DNA of 18,372 nucleotides from an uncultured Coriobacteriaceae bacterium (GTDB taxonomy: Bacteria > Actinomycetota > Coriobacteriia > Coriobacteriales > UMGS124): the NCBI GenBank assembly GCA_900539345.1, contig UQBS01000059.1, forward strand, positions 1 through 18,372, in the 5' to 3' direction. Positions within the stretch are counted from its first letter, which is position 1. Every line of letters begins with the position of its first letter. Shown piece after piece: positions 1-7,911 of the stretch. The notes below the pieces were generated by a model. It was not told the origin of the DNA. It saw only the letters and a program-made list of their open reading frames with translations, and ran no database searches. Position numbers and translations under genes: made by a program.

Positions 1-1513
1 CATGAGCCACGATATCCGCACGCCGATGAACGCCATCATCGGCTTTACGTCGCTGGCCGCGACCCACATCGACAACCGCGAGCAGGTGCTGGACTACCTG
101 AAGAAGATCTCCACCTCCAGCCAGCACCTCCTTTCCCTCATCAACGACGTGCTGGACATGAGCCGCATCGAGAACGGCAAGATCAAGATTGATGAGAAGC
201 CGGTGCATCTGCCCGACATCGTCCATGACGTGCGCTCCATCATTCAGCCCGACATGACGGCAAAGCGGCTGGCGTTCTTCATCGACACCATGGACATCGA
301 AGACGAGGACATCGTCACCGACCCGCTGCGCCTCAACCAGATCCTGCTGAACATCCTGTCCAACGCCATCAAGTTCACTCCCACGGGTGGCATGGTCAGC
401 ATTCGCATAGCCCAGAAGAACGGTGCCCCCACGGGCCACGCCTGCTACGAGTTCCGCGTCAAGGACAACGGCATCGGCATGAGCGAGGAGTTCCAGGCGC
501 ACATCTTTGAGCAGTTCGCCCGCGAGGAAAGCGCCACCGTCAGCCGCATCCCGGGCACGGGACTTGGCATGTCTATCACCAAGAGCATCGTGGACCTGAT
601 GGGCGGCACCATCTCCATCGAAAGCGAGCCGGGCAAGGGCAGCGAGTTCATCGTGAACCTGTGCTTTGCGCTCAACGAGCAGAAGGTTGAGCAGAAAAGA
701 CTCCCGCAGCTAGAGGGGCTCCACGCGCTGGTGGCAGACGACGACACCGACACCTGCCTCAATGTCAGCACCATGCTCTCTAAGATCGGAATGCGTCCGG
801 AATGGACGATTTCCGGCAAGGAGGCGGTGATTCGCACCAAGTACGCCGTTGAGCAGGGCGATACCTTCAGCGTCTTCATCATCGACTGGCTGATTCCCGA
901 CATGAACGGCATCGAGGTCGTGCGCAGGATCCGCAAGATTATTGGAGACGACTGCCCCATCATCATTCTGACCGCCTACGACTGGGCTGACATCGAAGAC
1001 GAGGCTCGCGCCGCCGGCGTAACCGCCTTCTGCGAGAAGCCGCTCTTCCCCTCCGAGCTGCGCCGCATTCTGGCCGAGCCGTTCCATGTGGAGACGGCTG
1101 GCGAGTTGCCCCGGCAAGAGCCCGTCGACCTCAGGGGGAAGAAAATCCTGCTGGTGGAGGACAACGAGCTCAACCGCGAGATTGCAGTCGAGATCTTGAA
1201 GGGTGCCGGCTTTGTGGTGGATATTGCCGAGGACGGCGAAGTGGCCGTCCAGAAGATGGAGCAGGCGCCGGCCGGCCAGTATGACTTGATTCTGATGGAC
1301 ATCCAGATGCCCAACATGGACGGCTATGAGGCGACGAGGCGGATTCGCGCCATGGGGGATGTGCGCAAGGCCACCGTCCCCATCTTTGCCATGACGGCAA
1401 ACGCTTTCGAGGAGGACCGCCAGAATGCGCTGAACGCCGGCATGAACGGCCACATTGCAAAGCCGCTGGACATCCCGCACCTGCTGCGCGTACTGGAGGA
1501 TGCGCTGCGCTGA
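1..1513 (+). CDS. Hybrid sensor histidine kinase, 5'-truncated by window edge (HisKA-HATPase-REC-REC)
   Basis: Visible frame of 503 codons, numbered from the ATG at base 2. That ATG is not the true start: it lies inside the H-box (SHDIRTPMN, phospho-acceptor His at residue 3), so the sensor part is off the left edge. Order: dimerisation/phospho-acceptor domain (about 1-60); HATPase with N-box (LLNILSNAIKF, about 115-125), G1 (DNGIGM, 155-160) and G2 (GTGLGM, 185-190); receiver 1 (about 241-358, phospho-acceptor Asp295, Lys346); receiver 2 (about 380-500, Asp433 in LMDIQMP, Lys487). The His-to-Asp relay would run within the membrane or cytoplasmic kinase. There is no Hpt domain or DNA-binding output after receiver 2, so the final partner is unknown. 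Receiver 1 keeps the Asp and Lys but is the more divergent of the two. The gene ends TGA; no response-regulator gene follows. Family call is certain; the signal is not deducible. Confidence 0.95.
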   Translation, partial: MSHDIRTPMNAIIGFTSLAATHIDNREQVLDYLKKISTSSQHLLSLINDVLDMSRIENGKIKIDEKPVHLPDIVHDVRSIIQPDMTAKRLAFFIDTMDIEDEDIVTDPLRLNQILLNILSNAIKFTPTGGMVSIRIAQKNGAPTGHACYEFRVKDNGIGMSEEFQAHIFEQFAREESATVSRIPGTGLGMSITKSIVDLMGGTISIESEPGKGSEFIVNLCFALNEQKVEQKRLPQLEGLHALVADDDTDTCLNVSTMLSKIGMRPEWTISGKEAVIRTKYAVEQGDTFSVFIIDWLIPDMNGIEVVRRIRKIIGDDCPIIILTAYDWADIEDEARAAGVTAFCEKPLFPSELRRILAEPFHVETAGELPRQEPVDLRGKKILLVEDNELNREIAVEILKGAGFVVDIAEDGEVAVQKMEQAPAGQYDLILMDIQMPNMDGYEATRRIRAMGDVRKATVPIFAMTANAFEEDRQNALNAGMNGHIAKPLDIPHLLRVLEDALR

Positions 1514-1598
1514 TAGGGAGTCCGTTCTTGAAGCTTGTTACAAGGAGGGTGCACCCAAGCTCGAATGAATCACGGGCACACTCTCCTAATTGATGGCA

Positions 1599-1649
1599 CA
1601 AGAAGGCGCGCGCCCGCTGCTCTTTCGAGCTCAGGCGCACGCCTTCTTG
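1599..1649. terminator. Long hairpin downstream of the kinase, possible terminator
   Basis: CAAGAAGGCG (1599-1608) pairs perfectly with CGCCTTCTTG (1640-1649). After one mismatch, GCGCC (1610-1614) pairs with GGCGC (1634-1638). The loop holds a further 4-base stem, GCTC-TTTC-GAGC (1619-1630). It sits 85 bases past the kinase stop. There is no clean T-run after it, only CTTGCTTGC, so it may be a U-poor terminator or another structured RNA element. Confidence 0.45.
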
Positions 1650-1904
1650 CTTGCTGGTGCACTCTGCTCGACCTGGGAACAAACGCCCCGCCTAGCGAAG
1701 GCCTACAGCGCAGGCGCGAGCCACAGGTTGAAAAATCCAACGGAATAACGCCCATCGCCGCCAAAAAACGTCGTATATCTCAACCCATAGCTCGCAAGAC
1801 AAACCCAGGCGATTCCCCTTGGCCGCAGGAACCGCCACGGCCGGCCGATTGCCCGCACAACAAGCGACCCAATGCACGCATGGCCCGCTTCGCTGTCCCG
1901 GGCG

Positions 1905-1940
1905 GGACGTCGGCTTCACGGCCCGACCCGTTATTTTTTA
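1905..1940 (+). terminator. Weak terminator-like stem with T-tract
   Basis: GTCGG (1909-1913) pairs with CCGAC (1923-1927), and GG/CC can extend it across a small bulge. TTATTTTTTA follows at 1931-1940. A separate 5-base inverted repeat, GTCCC/GGGAC (1895-1908), overlaps its 5' side. The T-tract is convincing; the stem is short. It lies almost 400 bases after the kinase, so any transcript it would end is unknown. Confidence 0.35.
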
Positions 1941-2023
1941 CTGCATTACCTGCGTGAATTCTTCGAGGTTGCGGACATGCCCCTGCCTCTCCTTCTCCCC
2001 GGGCCCAACCTGCGGTACGCTAC

Positions 2024-2043
2024 TATGCGCATGTATACGCATA
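2024..2043. promoter_or_regulatory. Inverted repeat upstream of the 164-aa gene, possible operator
   Basis: TATGCG (2024-2029) and CGCATA (2038-2043) form a dyad with an 8-base spacer, 28 bases before the start codon at 2072. The position is typical of a repressor site over a promoter or of a leader hairpin. I could not assign convincing -35/-10 boxes around it. Confidence 0.4.
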
Positions 2044-2071
2044 ACACTACTGAAGGCAGGAGGAGGCCGGC

Positions 2072-2566
2072 ATGAACACTGTGCTTGCAAGGCGTGTTTT
2101 GCGGCTGCTCCCCCAGCCTGGTGGCGAGCTGCCTGCTGGAATCACATGCGGCAGGCTCGCGCGTCTCGTGGAAGAGATCCTGGGCGACACAATCGAGCGC
2201 TATCCCGATGGACGCATGCTTATCTGGGGCATTGCGCGCCATGACGGGTACAACATTCCCGAATATCCCATGGCGGGATGCGGTGACGTCCGTGAGTTCC
2301 TGGAAGACGAAGGCGTCCGCAACGTTCCCGACTGGTACGAACGGCACCTGGGCATCTCGCGCGAGGACTACGATGCGATTTGGAAGTATGAGCTGGTCAT
2401 GGTACGCAACCAGGCCTTTTGGCGCCGCGTCTTCCAGGTGCCCACCGCTGTGTCCCAGCAGGCGTCATCCCTCGGTGGAGCATATCTGGAAGAGCTGCGC
2501 TCCTGGCTCACGTTCGCCCTGGGCAACGAGAGCGCATCCGACGACCCCCGGCTTTTTAAAAGGTAG
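2072..2566 (+). CDS. Conserved-looking hypothetical protein upstream of topoisomerase III
   Basis: 164 residues, not recognised. The ATG has a clear ribosome site (AGGAGGAGG) 5 bases upstream. The protein is soluble, with no signal peptide or membrane segment. The N-terminal half (about 1-90) is mixed. The C-terminal half (about 95-150) is rich in aromatic residues and looks helical (segments around EDYDAIWKYELVMV and YLEELRSWLTFALG). The tail is charged and ends in LFKR. Codon use matches the neighbours, which supports a real gene. Only 15 bases, including a GAGGAGA ribosome site, separate it from topB, so the two are almost surely one operon. That pairing suggests a DNA-related job, but no motif shows one. 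Real gene: likely; function: unknown. Confidence 0.75.
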   Translation: MNTVLARRVLRLLPQPGGELPAGITCGRLARLVEEILGDTIERYPDGRMLIWGIARHDGYNIPEYPMAGCGDVREFLEDEGVRNVPDWYERHLGISREDYDAIWKYELVMVRNQAFWRRVFQVPTAVSQQASSLGGAYLEELRSWLTFALGNESASDDPRLFKR

Positions 2567-2581
2567 AGGAGAACATCGCCC

Positions 2582-5074
2582 ATGCAGGCAACCCCTGGTA
2601 AGAAGACCCTCGTCATCGCTGAGAAGCGCACGGTGGGCAAGGTGCTGGCGCGCCATTTGGGATGCACGAAGGACCGTGGCACCTGGATCGGGGGCGAGGC
2701 TTACGACGTCGTGTGGGCTCAGGGGCATCTCATGCGGCTGCTTCTGCCCGAGGAGTACAAAGACCATCCCGAGTGGTCCAGCTCGGGCGCAAAGCTGCCC
2801 ATCGATCCGGGTAGCGACGGATGGCGCTGGAAGTCGCCTGATGGCGGCGCTGCGGCCGAGCAATTCAGCTGCATGGCCGAGCTGCTGCAAAGCGGGTTGT
2901 ATGGGCGTGTTATTCACGCATGCGACCCCGATCGAGAAGGGCAGGCCATTGCCGACTTGGTGCTGCGCGAGCTGGGTTGCACGCTGCCCGTGGACAGGCT
3001 TTGGTGCTCTTCGCTTGAAGATGCGGCTCTCGCAAAGGCCTTCGACCACCTGAAGCCCAATACCGACTACCGCGGGTTGCTTGAGTCGGCAATCCTGCGC
3101 TCCAAGTCCGACTGGCTGGTTGGCATGAACGCCAGCCGCCTCTATTCGCGCACTTTAAGGTCGGCGCAAAGCGTGGGACGCGTGCGCACGCCCACGCTGG
3201 CCCTCGTGGTGACGCGCGACCGCGCCATCGAGGCGTTCTCGTCTGCCGAATCGTACCGCGTGGCGCTCAATCTGGGAGACGGCCTTGTCGTTCTCGGCGA
3301 TCCCTGCGCTTCGCAGAAGGAGGCGAAAGACCGACTCAATGCCGCCAAGAAGACGTGTGCGACGGTTGCTGGTGTTCAGAGGAAGAAGGTGACGGAAGGC
3401 TCCCCCACCCTGCTCAACACGACCGGCGCTCAGAAGCTTGCCAGCGAGCGCTTCGGCATGAGTCCCGACGCATGCGACAGAGCCCTGCAAAGCCTTTACG
3501 AGCGCGGCCTCATCACCTATCCGCGCACGGACTCGTGCTTTGTGAACACCGAGGACGGCGAGGGCCTCGAGCAGCTTATCCGCCTGGTAAGCACCCTCGA
3601 GCATGTGGGCACAGATACGGCGAAAGCATTTGGCAGCATGTCGCACGACGCGTCGAAAGTCGTCGACGACTCGAAGGTCGAGGGTCATGGCGCGCTTCTC
3701 CCCACAACCCGTCTGACCTCCTCGTGCATGCAAGGCCTCAAGGGTGACGACGCCCTCATCGCGGGCATGATCTGCGAGTCGCTGCTCGCCGCGGTAGCGC
3801 CCGACCGTGTGCTGGAAAAGGCCGGCCTCGACGTCGTCGTCAACGACCAGCCCTACCGTGCGACCTCTTCCCTCGAGCTCGAAGCTGGTTGGAAAAAGCT
3901 GCGTCGCACGGCGTCTACCGAGGAAGAAGAGGGTGACGAGGACGTTTCTCGCATCCCTGAGAACCTTGTGCCCGGGATGGAGCTGCCGGTACTCGGCGGC
4001 GACCTCAAGACCATGAAGACCACCCCGCCCAAGCGCTTCACCGACGCGACGCTTCTCGCCGCCATGGAGCATGCCGAGCGCTTCCTTGACGAGGACGACC
4101 TGCGTTCGGCCATCAAGGACTCTGCCTCTCACTCGGGCGGCCTCGGCACTCCCGCCACCCGCGCCGGCATCATCGCCTCGCTCGTCGACCGCGGTTACCT
4201 GGAGCGCAAGCGCACGACGCTCATTTCCACGACTGAAGGACGGGCGCTCATCGACGCAGTGGACCCCCGCCTGAAAGACGTGCGCCTCACGGCCTCGATG
4301 GAGCGTGACCTTGCCGCAGTCGAGCGCGAAGGGGCCGACTCGGAGGCGTTCATGCAAGGCGTGACCAAGCTCGTCCACGAGGTTGTTGCCACAGGCATGA
4401 CGGCCCCGCGGCGCGAGGCGGCTCCTTCAGGCGAGCAAATCGGCCGCTGCCCCCAGTGCGGAGGACGCGTGCTGGACAACGGCAACCCCCGCTCGCCATA
4501 TCTATGCGAGAATGTGCGGCGCGAGCGCACGACAGGCCCCGACGGCGCACCTACCTGGAAATCATGCGGTACCTGCTCGTTTAGGCTGCCGAGGACCTTC
4601 ATGGGAGCCGAGATTTCGGCCGCCAGCGCCAAGAAGCTGCTGACAGGCAAGACGGCAAAGGTCAAGGGCCTGGCCCGCAAGGACGGCTCGACAATCGACC
4701 GCCTCATCGAGCTCGACCCCGCACAAGGGTATCGCCCCCGCATCGCACGCGACCAGTCGGTAAAGGTAGGCGTATGCCCCAAATGCGGCGGCGACGTGGT
4801 GGATGTGGGCAACGACAAGGTTCCCTACCTGTGTGAGCACAACAAGAAGGATGCGGCACCCGGGGAGCAGACGTGCGATTTCCGCCTGGGTCGCGAGCAT
4901 CTGGGCAAGAAGCTGCCCAAGGCCGACATCCCCAAACTGCTCAAGGGCGAGACGGTGCTGGTAAAAGGCCTGACCTCCAAGCGCGACGGCTCGAAGTTCG
5001 AGGCCTACCTCGCACTCGACCCCCAGCGCGGCTGGAGCGTGCGCATCACGGGCTATCCCAAAAACGAGGCCTAG
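2582..5074 (+). CDS. topB: DNA topoisomerase III (type IA)
   Basis: 830 residues. Type IA enzymes break one DNA strand through a tyrosine and pass the other, decatenating and removing negative supercoils. Toprim domain at about 8-145: Glu14 in LVIAEK, and the acidic motif DPDREG (Asp115, Asp117). GRVRTPTL at 199-206 is a type IA core motif. The active tyrosine is Tyr313 in ITYPRTDS. HGALLPT (369-375) and GLGTPATRAGI (520-530) are further family motifs. The C-terminus carries two zinc-ribbon-like repeats (about 620-720 and 729-822) with CPxCGG pairs at Cys623/626 and Cys732/735 plus later cysteines. Such tails bind single-stranded DNA. Longer than E. coli TopB (653 aa) because of this tail. 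The ATG at 2582 follows GAGGAGA. The class is also common on conjugative elements, but no relaxase, integrase or coupling protein lies here, so a chromosomal role is equally possible. Confidence 0.95.
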   Translation: MQATPGKKTLVIAEKRTVGKVLARHLGCTKDRGTWIGGEAYDVVWAQGHLMRLLLPEEYKDHPEWSSSGAKLPIDPGSDGWRWKSPDGGAAAEQFSCMAELLQSGLYGRVIHACDPDREGQAIADLVLRELGCTLPVDRLWCSSLEDAALAKAFDHLKPNTDYRGLLESAILRSKSDWLVGMNASRLYSRTLRSAQSVGRVRTPTLALVVTRDRAIEAFSSAESYRVALNLGDGLVVLGDPCASQKEAKDRLNAAKKTCATVAGVQRKKVTEGSPTLLNTTGAQKLASERFGMSPDACDRALQSLYERGLITYPRTDSCFVNTEDGEGLEQLIRLVSTLEHVGTDTAKAFGSMSHDASKVVDDSKVEGHGALLPTTRLTSSCMQGLKGDDALIAGMICESLLAAVAPDRVLEKAGLDVVVNDQPYRATSSLELEAGWKKLRRTASTEEEEGDEDVSRIPENLVPGMELPVLGGDLKTMKTTPPKRFTDATLLAAMEHAERFLDEDDLRSAIKDSASHSGGLGTPATRAGIIASLVDRGYLERKRTTLISTTEGRALIDAVDPRLKDVRLTASMERDLAAVEREGADSEAFMQGVTKLVHEVVATGMTAPRREAAPSGEQIGRCPQCGGRVLDNGNPRSPYLCENVRRERTTGPDGAPTWKSCGTCSFRLPRTFMGAEISAASAKKLLTGKTAKVKGLARKDGSTIDRLIELDPAQGYRPRIARDQSVKVGVCPKCGGDVVDVGNDKVPYLCEHNKKDAAPGEQTCDFRLGREHLGKKLPKADIPKLLKGETVLVKGLTSKRDGSKFEAYLALDPQRGWSVRITGYPKNEA

Positions 5075-5077
5075 CGC

Positions 5078-6088
5078 CTAGCCCATCGCGCGGTCGCGGT
5101 TGATGGGCTGCTTGAACAGCTCGCTCGCGCGCTGTGGGTCGCGGCTCTGACCCAAGACCCACATGGTCTTGGCAACGAGCGCCTCGGTCGTCATGTCGTC
5201 GCCGATCAGGATGCCTGGGTGATCGAGGTAGGCGCGACCCACCTTGTATACGCCCAGGTCGCAGCCCTCTTCGGGTACCTGCGTCGTGATGACAACGAAG
5301 CGCCCGGAGTCTACCCAGTCGAAGATGGCGCGCTCGAACGAGGCATCCTCATGCTCGGGGATGCCTCCGATGCCGAACGTCTCGACGATGACGGCATCGT
5401 AGTCGCGCTTGAGCAGCTCAAAGATGCCCGGGCCCATCTCAGGGGTCAGCTTCAGCACGAACACGCGCTCGTTGAGCGTGTCGTAGAAGTGCGCGGAATC
5501 GGCAGCCGGCTTGTTGTCGCGGCCTGCACGAATGACACGACCGTTGCGGATGAGAGCGAGCTCGGGATAGTTCACGCTGACAAAGGCGTTGAAGCTCATG
5601 GTGCGCTGCTTGCGGGCACGCGTTCCGGCGATGACCATCCCGCCAAAGACCACGCACACGTCGTGAGCCGAATCGTCCACGGCATACAGAAGGCTCTGGT
5701 AGAGGTTGAGTTTTGCATCGGTGAAGGGGTTGGCCATGGGTTGCTGCGAGCCCGTCAGCACGATGGGTTTGGGGCTGTCCTGAATCAGGTACGACAGAGC
5801 GGCCGCGGTGTAGGCCATCGTGTCAGTGCCATGCAGCACCACAAAGCCGTCGTAGCTGTCGTAGGCATCCACAATCACGTTGCGGATGTGCATCCAGTCA
5901 CGCGGGCGCACGTTCGTGCTGTCGATGTTCATGGGCTGCACCACGTCGATATGGCACAGGTTGGCCGCCTCGGGAACATATCCGAGCAACTCGTCACCGC
6001 TCAGTCCCGGCGTCAGACCGCGCCCGTCCTCAACGGAGGCAATCGTTCCGCCCGTAGCGACAACCAGGATGCGCTTTTTATCCTGCAT
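5078..6088 (-). CDS. ansA: L-asparaginase, type I (cytoplasmic)
   Basis: 336 residues; hydrolyses asparagine to aspartate and ammonia. Two threonine motifs mark the family: ATGGTIAS (11-18, nucleophile Thr15) and HGTDTMAYTA (86-95, Thr88/Asp89 region), followed by VLTGSQQPM. No signal peptide, and the length matches the cytoplasmic type I enzymes, so it probably serves amino-acid catabolism rather than periplasmic scavenging. The open frame continues far upstream (to 7189), but the extension is the antisense of the next gene. The ATG at 6088 is chosen because GAAGGG lies about 8 bases before it and the protein fold begins at once (KKRILVVATGG). The gene is divergent from the membrane protein at 6416 and convergent with topB: only three bases separate the two stop codons, leaving no room for a separate terminator. 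Confidence 0.93.
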   Translation of the reverse strand: MQDKKRILVVATGGTIASVEDGRGLTPGLSGDELLGYVPEAANLCHIDVVQPMNIDSTNVRPRDWMHIRNVIVDAYDSYDGFVVLHGTDTMAYTAAALSYLIQDSPKPIVLTGSQQPMANPFTDAKLNLYQSLLYAVDDSAHDVCVVFGGMVIAGTRARKQRTMSFNAFVSVNYPELALIRNGRVIRAGRDNKPAADSAHFYDTLNERVFVLKLTPEMGPGIFELLKRDYDAVIVETFGIGGIPEHEDASFERAIFDWVDSGRFVVITTQVPEEGCDLGVYKVGRAYLDHPGILIGDDMTTEALVAKTMWVLGQSRDPQRASELFKQPINRDRAMG

Positions 6089-6415
6089 GAGAACCAACCC
6101 TTCGCAGCACCTCACAGACTTGGGACCCAAAGAGTCCACAGGCAGCAATGATAGTCCAAAGGCCGGCAAAACCAATGCCGCAGCCTGCTCGAGCGTCAAG
6201 AATGCCACCCGAGAGGCAAGAGACGGCACCCACGCCCACCGTGAAGGTCGCGACCCGCTCCCACCCCGCGAGGCGAAACTTGAGGTTTCGGCTCCGCCTG
6301 CAATTGTTGCGCCATGGGCAAGCTTGACATAAGCATTCGAGGGCTTTTGCCGCAGGTCTCGCGCTATGATTGCCCCTCGAGTGGTTGGTATATGGGACAC
6401 AAGAGGGGTTTGGGA
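6089..6415. promoter_or_regulatory. Divergent spacer between ansA and the ferric-reductase-like gene
   Basis: 327 bases without a gene. It must contain the promoters of both divergent genes. A perfect TTGACA (6324-6329) and a TATGAT (6365-6370) face the + gene but are 35 bases apart, so they cannot form one ordinary promoter. Either TATGAT works with a poor -35, or TTGACA belongs to another start. I see no hairpin or repeat of note here. Confidence 0.35.
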
Positions 6416-7129
6416 ATGAAATACCTGATTATTCAGCTGTTGGCTGTTGCATTCTGCTGGTTCGCGGCACGTTCGATGCGCAAGCATGCCATCGCGTATT
6501 ACGTGGGCGCGTTCGCCCTTGAGGCACTTTTCCTGTACGGCAAGTTCTTCTCGCTGCCCGGCTTTCTGTGGACGCCTATCTTCTTCGCCGTTGACCAGTG
6601 CATGCTCGGCACGGCGCTCTTCGTGGTCGTGATGTTCGTGGGCGTGTTCCCCAAGAACTCCCCCATTGCCCAGCGGCTTCGTCCCTCGCGCGGTGAGCTC
6701 AGCATCTTCGCCTGGATTCTGTGCCTGGGCCACCTGTTCTATCTGACCGTCATCCCGCGCATGGCGGACATCGCCATTCGCCTGGGCTTTGCCATGCCCA
6801 TGACGGTGGTCGGCCTTGTCGTGGCGCTCATCCTGCTCGTTCTGCTCATCGTTCTGGGCGTCACTTCGTTCAAGTTCGTGAAGCGCGCCATGAACGCCGC
6901 CACCTGGAAGGCCGTGCAGCGCTGGTCGTACCTGTTCTACGCCTGCACCTACATCCACGTGATGCTCATGGTCGTACCCTCCGCCGTGTACGGATCGGGC
7001 CAGGCCGCCTTCACCGCACTTGTGTACACCGCGATTTTCGGCAGCTACGCCGTGTTGCGCGTAAAGAGGGCGCTGGTCGAGAAGGGCGAGCCTGCACCCG
7101 CTGCAAAGGCCGAGGTAGCCGGCGCATAA
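6416..7129 (+). CDS. Ferric-reductase-like transmembrane protein (haem-binding, YedZ/MsrQ-like fold)
   Basis: 237 residues, about six to seven membrane segments (roughly 3-19, 26-45, 53-77, 96-114, 125-149, 171-189, 196-215) and a short Ala/Pro-rich cytoplasmic tail. The segment around 164-183 (WKxxQRWSYLxYxxTYIHVM) resembles the core of the ferric-reductase/MsrQ family, which carries electrons across the membrane through b haem. Candidate haem ligands are His106 and His181. Gln168 stands where the family usually has the second His of that helix, so haem loading may be reduced or different. There is no flavin or NADH domain, so a partner must supply electrons; none is adjacent. Start: the ATG at 6416 follows AGAGGGG. 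In-frame upstream starts (6392, 6314) would add a non-membrane leader without a good ribosome site. Confidence 0.8.
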   Translation: MKYLIIQLLAVAFCWFAARSMRKHAIAYYVGAFALEALFLYGKFFSLPGFLWTPIFFAVDQCMLGTALFVVVMFVGVFPKNSPIAQRLRPSRGELSIFAWILCLGHLFYLTVIPRMADIAIRLGFAMPMTVVGLVVALILLVLLIVLGVTSFKFVKRAMNAATWKAVQRWSYLFYACTYIHVMLMVVPSAVYGSGQAAFTALVYTAIFGSYAVLRVKRALVEKGEPAPAAKAEVAGA

Positions 7130-7171
7130 GGACGAGCACCAATCTTCCAGACAAGAATTTCGAACCATCCT

Positions 7172-7214
7172 CGCCTGAGTCGCCAACAATTCCCTGGCGG
7201 CTCGGGCGTTTTTT
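7172..7214 (+). terminator. Strong intrinsic terminator after the membrane protein
   Basis: A 14-base stem (7172-7185 with 7195-7208, two G-T pairs, no mismatch), a 9-base loop, then TTTTTT at 7209-7214. The T-tract overlaps the stop codon of the convergent regulator gene. In the other direction the stem lacks a T-run, so it ends the + transcript only. Confidence 0.93.
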
Positions 7215-7911
7215 ATTCCATCCCCACGCTGTCGAGGCGGTTCACGTCGTGGATTAGGATGCCCTCCTTCGTGCGGCTGATGATGCCGGCGTCTTCAAAG
7301 GAAGCCAGCAGCTTGGTCGCCGTGGTGATGTGAACGCGCAGCATGTCGGCGATTTGCTTGATCGTAATCTTGCACGGGATGAAGCAGCTGCCGTCATCGG
7401 CAACGTCGCTGGTATAGCAGAGTTTTTGCAGCCACATGACCAGGCGGCGGGCAGTCGAGGTGTTGCCTGTTCCCGACAGGCGGTGCGCCATCTGGGCAAA
7501 ATGGATGTGACAGCTGTGCACGAACTCGTAGAAGACCTCGGGGTCTTCCTTGGCAATCTCGTAAAGCTGTCGCTGCGAAAATACAAACAAGACAGTGTTT
7601 TTTGCCGCCACATGGCGGGCCTTGTATTTGCCGATTGAGGCAAAGTCGTTGTATTCGCCTGAAAACGCATTGCCGGCACTGCGCCACGCCACGACGGCAC
7701 CCTCGCCCGAATCGTCGGTAAACGTCGTGAGAATCTGGCCCTCGTCGATGTAATAGTAGTACGGGTCGTCGATGCTGCGCGCGACCGTTGTGATGTACTC
7801 GCCCTTGAACAGCTTCTTCTTATGGGCGCGATCCTTATAGCGCGCAATTTGCGATACGCCGAACGACTCCCCTGGCAACAAAATTGCGCGGTAATCCTCT
7901 TTCGTGGCCAT
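7213..7911 (-). CDS. Crp/Fnr-family transcriptional regulator
   Basis: 232 residues. N-terminal cyclic-nucleotide-binding-like beta-barrel (about 15-120), long dimerisation helix (about 123-150), C-terminal winged helix-turn-helix (about 152-225, recognition region ITIKQIADMLRVHITTATKLL, 182-202). The FNR-type N-terminal cysteine cluster is absent. The barrel lacks a clear cAMP phosphate cassette, so neither an iron-sulphur nor a cAMP signal can be claimed. The dimer helix carries HSCHIH (132-137) and His143, which could bind metal or haem. Start: ATG at 7911 after AGGGGGTG. An upstream in-frame ATG (7971) is possible but has no better site. The gene is divergent from the ferredoxin/molybdoenzyme operon and is its most likely regulator. 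Confidence 0.88.
   Translation of the reverse strand: MATKEDYRAILLPGESFGVSQIARYKDRAHKKKLFKGEYITTVARSIDDPYYYYIDEGQILTTFTDDSGEGAVVAWRSAGNAFSGEYNDFASIGKYKARHVAAKNTVLFVFSQRQLYEIAKEDPEVFYEFVHSCHIHFAQMAHRLSGTGNTSTARRLVMWLQKLCYTSDVADDGSCFIPCKITIKQIADMLRVHITTATKLLASFEDAGIISRTKEGILIHDVNRLDSVGME

Larger units (their letters stand above)
1514..2071. other. 558-base non-coding stretch with structured elements
   Basis: No convincing gene on either strand. The open frames here (for example 1535-1957 on +) have no ribosome site of note, low-complexity Arg/Pro/Ala composition and no recognisable domain. The stretch begins with a 10-base palindrome GGGTGCACCC (1547-1556) flanked by an imperfect inverted repeat (about 1529-1563). 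It then holds a long hairpin (1599-1649) and a terminator-like stem with a T-tract (1905-1940). The last 50 bases are the probable promoter and operator zone of the gene at 2072. About 1650-1890 shows nothing I can name. Confidence 0.6.

Noticed and set aside
1535..1957. 140-codon open frame between kinase and the 164-aa gene
   Set aside because: Pro/Arg/Ala-rich with no domain; crosses a hairpin and a T-tract stem. Treated as non-coding.
3155..4378. 407-codon open frame on the minus strand inside topB
   Set aside because: Arg/Gly/Ala-rich shadow of the topoisomerase with no recognisable fold or ribosome site.
5219..6151. 310-codon open frame on the plus strand
   Set aside because: Antisense of the asparaginase, whose motifs on the minus strand are complete.
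6324..6370. TTGACA ... TATGAT promoter pair before the membrane protein
   Set aside because: The boxes are 35 bases apart, twice the usual spacing, so they cannot be one sigma-70-type promoter.
7130..7171. tRNA-like TTCGAACC string near 7158
   Set aside because: No acceptor stem, D-arm or anticodon arm could be folded around it on either strand; no tRNA or rRNA gene found in the window.
6089..7189. Upstream 367-codon extension of the asparaginase frame
   Set aside because: Runs antisense through the ferric-reductase-like gene and the spacer; asparaginase homology begins exactly at the ATG at 6088, which has its own ribosome site.
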